From Marivirga aurantiaca (GTDB lineage: Bacteria > Bacteroidota > Bacteroidia > Cytophagales > Cyclobacteriaceae), in assembly GCF_016679925.1 (NCBI RefSeq), contig NZ_JAEQBW010000007.1, positions 62,001 to 126,000 on the forward strand: a DNA stretch of 64,000 nucleotides, written 5' to 3'. The position numbers and the translations under genes are program-made. Below are positions 61,401-64,000 of the stretch, piece by piece. Each line of letters begins with the position of its first letter. Within the stretch, counting starts at the first letter, position 1. The notes below the pieces were generated by a model, which was not told where the DNA came from, searched no databases, and saw only the letters and a list, made by a program, of their open reading frames with translations.

Positions 61401-63062
61401 AGCTTTAATAACAACATCTTGTTTAGTGATATTGAGGGATTTCAGATTGATAGTATCCAGATCAGCCATTATATTAATGATGTTCTTATTATTTCTGAGA
61501 TCAATTGAACCTTCCATTGCAAGCTTCAGGAGCGGATCGTTGACGGTTAATTTCCCATTAAAAAACTCTTTGGCCAATTGAGCATTGGTGGTAATGTTTT
61601 GATACTCATATCCATTAATTCCTATCAGACTGATATTGGCATTAAGTTTTAAATTGGCTGTTGCAAGGGTTAAACCTTTGCCATTGATATTACCTGTCAT
61701 TTGGAGTTTTTGAACGAGTGAGTCATTTTCCATTAGCGTTCCTAAATCAAAATTATAGGTTGAAATGCTTCCCTTATATTCTGTATTGCCAGTTTTTTCA
61801 GCTACTTTCAAGTTAATATCGGATTCTATCCTTCCTAATTTTGTATTAAAGACACCATTGGCTACAAAGTCATTTGTAAAGCCAATAAATTTTCCTGAAA
61901 AACTAGTAGTGCCCAGGATATCAAGCTTTTTATTGGTAAGGCTGTCTCTTACATATTGCTTTAGATCTTGTGGAGACAAGGTGGCATTGCTTAAGTTGAA
62001 ATTAATGAAGGATTCTGAAATTTCAGGAAGTCCATCCATTTCCAGCCTCCCCGCTATACTGCTGCTCTGTCCGAAAGAAAGGTTAAGGTTTCTGGCAACG
62101 AAATTTTTTACTTTCCCTTTAAAATTACCTGAAAGTGTTATTTTTTCATCATAACGTTTAAGGTATGGGGCAAAGTAAGCCAGGTCAGCTGCATGGATTT
62201 CTGTATTTTTAAAATCTGCTGCTATGTTTACAGAGTCCACAAAGTAAGAAAGATTGGGCATGCCATTATAAGTGAGGATGAGGGAGTCCTGAATAATACT
62301 TTCGTTAATCTCAAGTTTGAGGTTGGTCAGGGCCAATTTACTTTGGGATATTTCAAAATCTGATTGAATGTTTTTAAGAAGAAGCCCGGAAGCTGAATCT
62401 ATGGCTGTCAATCGTTCAATTTGCATTTGAATAGTATCCCTCCTGCTGGAAAAATCATGTACTTCAGCATTTAAATCAGTGAGAATAAATTGGTTATAGT
62501 TGAATCCCTCCTGAATGCTATCTCTATCATAGTTAATAATACCGAAAACCAGGTCCTCAAGGATAATATGATTAATCAGTAAATTCTTAGGGGCTCTGGC
62601 CACACTGTCTGTGGGCATATCAGTTAGGTTACGAATAGCTTCAATTAAGTAATCTATGTTAAAATAATCATCGCCTTTTTTTCTGATCATCATAACATTC
62701 CCATTAGAAAGAGTAACATCATTAAGTAGGATGTTTTGAGCAGTTAGCAGTTCTTTGATGTCATAATTGACTACCAATTCTTTGGTATTTATAAATGGCG
62801 ACTGATCTGTGTTTTTAATACCCAGATCTGAGATAGTAATCTGATCGAACCAGTCAACGTTTATTTTACTTATGGTTACTTCAAATCCTAGTTTGTCACT
62901 TAAATAATCACTGCCCATTTGCGCCACACGTGTTTGGACATAGGAAGATTGCATAGCTAACACAATAAAGCTAAGTGTAAAAAACAGTATAAGGAATAGC
63001 CACAAAATTACTTTTGCAACACCTTTTTTAATACCTTGCGTTAAATTTTTTTCCTTCTTCAA
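58434..63062 (-). CDS. tamB: Translocation and assembly module protein TamB (DUF490)
   Basis: The 1542-aa protein has one N-terminal membrane helix (about 18-40) and a very long repetitive beta-rich body, with the DUF490 domain at the C-terminal end (DLQGDLLKPRVDFDIDITGYP, FSLIILRRLSP, GSVGNSVSEFLSNQLSYWVTQI). TamB-type proteins span the periplasm and carry phospholipids or help insert outer-membrane proteins. The C-terminal Glu-rich tail (EEQEEEEVQEKE) is an addition. Start is TTG at 63062, since no ATG lies before the membrane helix and an in-frame stop is just upstream. Its partner tamA/bam genes are not in the window. Confidence 0.9.
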   Translation of the reverse strand: MKKEKNLTQGIKKGVAKVILWLFLILFFTLSFIVLAMQSSYVQTRVAQMGSDYLSDKLGFEVTISKINVDWFDQITISDLGIKNTDQSPFINTKELVVNYDIKELLTAQNILLNDVTLSNGNVMMIRKKGDDYFNIDYLIEAIRNLTDMPTDSVARAPKNLLINHIILEDLVFGIINYDRDSIQEGFNYNQFILTDLNAEVHDFSSRRDTIQMQIERLTAIDSASGLLLKNIQSDFEISQSKLALTNLKLEINESIIQDSLILTYNGMPNLSYFVDSVNIAADFKNTEIHAADLAYFAPYLKRYDEKITLSGNFKGKVKNFVARNLNLSFGQSSSIAGRLEMDGLPEISESFINFNLSNATLSPQDLKQYVRDSLTNKKLDILGTTSFSGKFIGFTNDFVANGVFNTKLGRIESDINLKVAEKTGNTEYKGSISTYNFDLGTLMENDSLVQKLQMTGNINGKGLTLATANLKLNANISLIGINGYEYQNITTNAQLAKEFFNGKLTVNDPLLKLAMEGSIDLRNNKNIINIMADLDTINLKSLNITKQDVVIKASGTLDGRGIQLDSIVGNAFLQNVYAEYRGNTFTLDTLNVNTEKKDGHRQLFIDSDLLTGSINGRYLFSQLSKDINTLVKEFQMNIKNDAAVLEEYYGNIDPYKEYDKYQVLYDLKIKKINPLIQLFLPELYISPGTNIAGSFINGQNSIFNFAAKIDSINFNQTAFKNNEIDLTFSKDHADKNVLGMGYVYSRSQQFSKNLNTENIEAELIWTGNTINFNGFVQQPQYNNDLDLAGIITFLDDSTSIEITQSRINALENIWRFEDNNLAILSNGNYMFENFGISTGKEKIVLNGELSSDSTKALNIRVDSFNVENVNSLLADRDYKGAINGFVTIQNYRGEYLIDSDIDISNFYIDEFLIGNISGDTEWRAQDEKMVMNFIVNRNNKDIVSINGSYEPGAKDNSLDLDAKLTEANLIIAEPFISSIFSDIRGKVNGEFKITGNLKYPVIKGIGKVNDGTLRVNYLNTYYSFSGNVGFDQDKVSLLNIQLIDNQGNLGGISGDLLHDGFTDLRLDLSGRMYAFNVLNTTAADNELYYGNANVSGDVSFKGPVNNLTIEANAKSEKGTRLFIPVESTSSVAKEDFIHFINVKDTANRKDGTINEVGEVDVTGVNLNFDLEITPDAYAEIIFDIKSGDIIRGRGNGKISLNIDSNGSFSMLGDYTLTEGGYNFTLYNIINKEFKIQPGSRISWEGDPYGGILDIKAIYEQNVSLLPIIDTVYSSSPELKRRYPAKVILDLQGDLLKPRVDFDIDITGYPDNITSEQGQPLALGTEMAAFKTELASDEQELKRQVFSLIILRRLSPRASFAVSGSVGNSVSEFLSNQLSYWVTQIDENLEIDVDFGSFDQEQFNTFQLRLSYSFLDGRLRVTRDGGFTQGVTDDVNQEILGILGDWSVEYLLSKDGKLRVKIYNRTNFNTLDRINNTASTSTGVSLLHVSSFNQIRDIFNKNKQKEEQEEEEVQEKESPQNEENEEIDIRSEAIMREEEENP

Positions 63063-63065
63063 TCT

Positions 63066-64000
63066 ATGGATTTAACTATTTTAGCTATTGAGTCATCCTG
63101 TGATGAAACTTCAGCGGCTGTCATTCAAAACGGGAAAGTACTTAACAACATTGTTGCCACACAATCTGTTCACGAACAGTATGGGGGAGTAGTTCCTGAA
63201 CTTGCCTCCCGCGCACATCAGCAACATATCGTTCCGGTAATAGATCAAGCACTTTCAGGTGCAAAGATACATAAACAGCAATTAAATGCAGTAGCTTTTA
63301 CGCAAGGACCTGGATTATTAGGTGCTTTATTAGTTGGGAGTAGCTTTGCAAAATCCCTGGCTTCAGCCTTGAACATACCATTAATAGGCGTTAATCACAT
63401 GCAGGCGCATATTTTGGCTCATTTTATTGATGATCCTAAGCCTAAATTTCCTTTTTTATGTCTGACAGTAAGTGGGGGACATACCCAAATTGTTAAAGTA
63501 AATGATTACCTGGAAATGGAAATTTTGGGAGAAACCCAGGATGATGCAGTAGGAGAGGCCTTCGATAAAATTGCCAAAATCATAGGTTTACCGTATCCGG
63601 GCGGGCCGATGATAGATCAATATGCCAAAGAAGGGAATCCACATGCTTTTGGTTTTCCTGAAACAGAAATGCAAGGCTTTAACTATTCTTTTAGTGGGAT
63701 AAAGACAGCTGTGCTTTATTTTCTTCAGCGAGAAACCAAGAAAGACGAGAATTTTGTAAAAAACCACCTTCATGATATTTGTGCCAGTGTACAGCATCGG
63801 TTAATTGCTACCCTCTTACAGAAATTACGTAAAGCCTCAAAGCATACAGGTATTAAAGAAATTGCAATTGCTGGTGGCGTATCAGCTAATTCCTATCTCA
63901 GGAAAACCCTGGCTGATGAGGGCCGGAACCTTGAGTGGCAGGTATATATTCCTAAATTTGAATATTGTACCGATAATGCTGCCATGATTGCCATGACTGC
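63066..64000 (+). CDS. tsaD: tRNA N6-threonylcarbamoyladenosine transferase TsaD (3' end outside window)
   Basis: The open reading frame begins ATG at 63066 and runs off the right edge, with about 311 codons visible of about 335-340 expected. It has the TsaD motifs: ILAIESSCDETSAAV, metal-binding H111/H115 in NHMQAHILAH, SGGHTQIV, GEAFDKIAKIIGLPYPGGP, FSGIKTAV and AGGVSANSYLR. TsaD forms t6A37 on ANN-decoding tRNAs with TsaB and TsaE. It is divergent from tamB with just 3 nt between the start codons. Confidence 0.95.
   Translation, partial: MDLTILAIESSCDETSAAVIQNGKVLNNIVATQSVHEQYGGVVPELASRAHQQHIVPVIDQALSGAKIHKQQLNAVAFTQGPGLLGALLVGSSFAKSLASALNIPLIGVNHMQAHILAHFIDDPKPKFPFLCLTVSGGHTQIVKVNDYLEMEILGETQDDAVGEAFDKIAKIIGLPYPGGPMIDQYAKEGNPHAFGFPETEMQGFNYSFSGIKTAVLYFLQRETKKDENFVKNHLHDICASVQHRLIATLLQKLRKASKHTGIKEIAIAGGVSANSYLRKTLADEGRNLEWQVYIPKFEYCTDNAAMIAMT

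Noticed and set aside
1-64000. CRISPR array, prophage, transposase or integrase
   Set aside because: No direct-repeat/spacer pattern, no recombinase-like protein and no tRNA-flanked insertion were seen on either strand.

Overview
The window is AT-rich, densely coded chromosome of a Bacteroidota bacterium, most likely of the order Cytophagales (Marivirga/Fulvivirga-like). The assignment is by inference from protein families. Evidence: LytTR and TPR histidine-kinase regulation, DUF4097 behind an ECF sigma/anti-sigma pair, a DUF2027-Smr protein, an ExbB/ExbD/ExbD array, paired secreted amidohydrolases, starts without strong Shine-Dalgarno sequences, and promoters of the Bacteroidota form TTTG-N18-20-TAnnTTTG. 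There is no phage, transposase, CRISPR array or plasmid function. The only repeats are two short clusters of palindromes between genes.

Layout. 1-2929: end of a rhomboid protease, then a four-gene alkylation-repair island (AraC-Ogt, 2OG-Fe(II) oxygenase, Ada-type zinc domain, AlkB). 3010-7752: OmpH chaperone, pyruvate dehydrogenase E2, HslV, ArsC, MsrA, thioesterase. 7842-12309: a sugar-oxidation group (Gfo/Idh/MocA, Tat-type small subunit, GMC flavoprotein, TIM-barrel isomerase). 12382-17259: TruA, GNAT, CysM, CysE, pirin, voltage-gated K+ channel. 17531-28343: two histidine kinases, an aldo-keto reductase, an AsmA-like protein, and a LytTR regulator/LytS-type kinase pair around a small secreted protein. 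28480-32691: GH113-like hydrolase, two tandem AI-2E family permeases, RuvC.

32733-39887 is a compact same-strand run, mostly overlapping, of flippase-like membrane protein, GT2, an unknown 88-aa protein, SpoIIE-type phosphatase, polysaccharide deacetylase, a second GT2, TatD and asparaginase. Then come tRNA-Ser(GGA), the ExbB/ExbD motor array, a CHASE3-GAF sensor without an output domain, two secreted amidohydrolase-like proteins, and the ECF sigma/anti-sigma/DUF4097 operon. The window closes with a 42-aa lipoprotein, a sigma-54-type regulator lacking its DNA-binding domain directly behind the RNase P RNA gene, DUF2027-Smr, DUF2279, photolyase, a large TamB, and the start of tsaD, whose start codon lies 3 nt from that of tamB.

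Most genes are household or envelope functions. The least explained parts are the 32.7-38.1 kb glycan/phosphatase cassette, the split Ada system whose zinc protein has lost the methyl-acceptor cysteine, the HTH-less sigma-54-type regulator behind rnpB, the metal-ligand-less amidohydrolase halves, and the GMC dehydrogenase with no visible electron acceptor. No complete, clearly new system is proven by the sequence alone.
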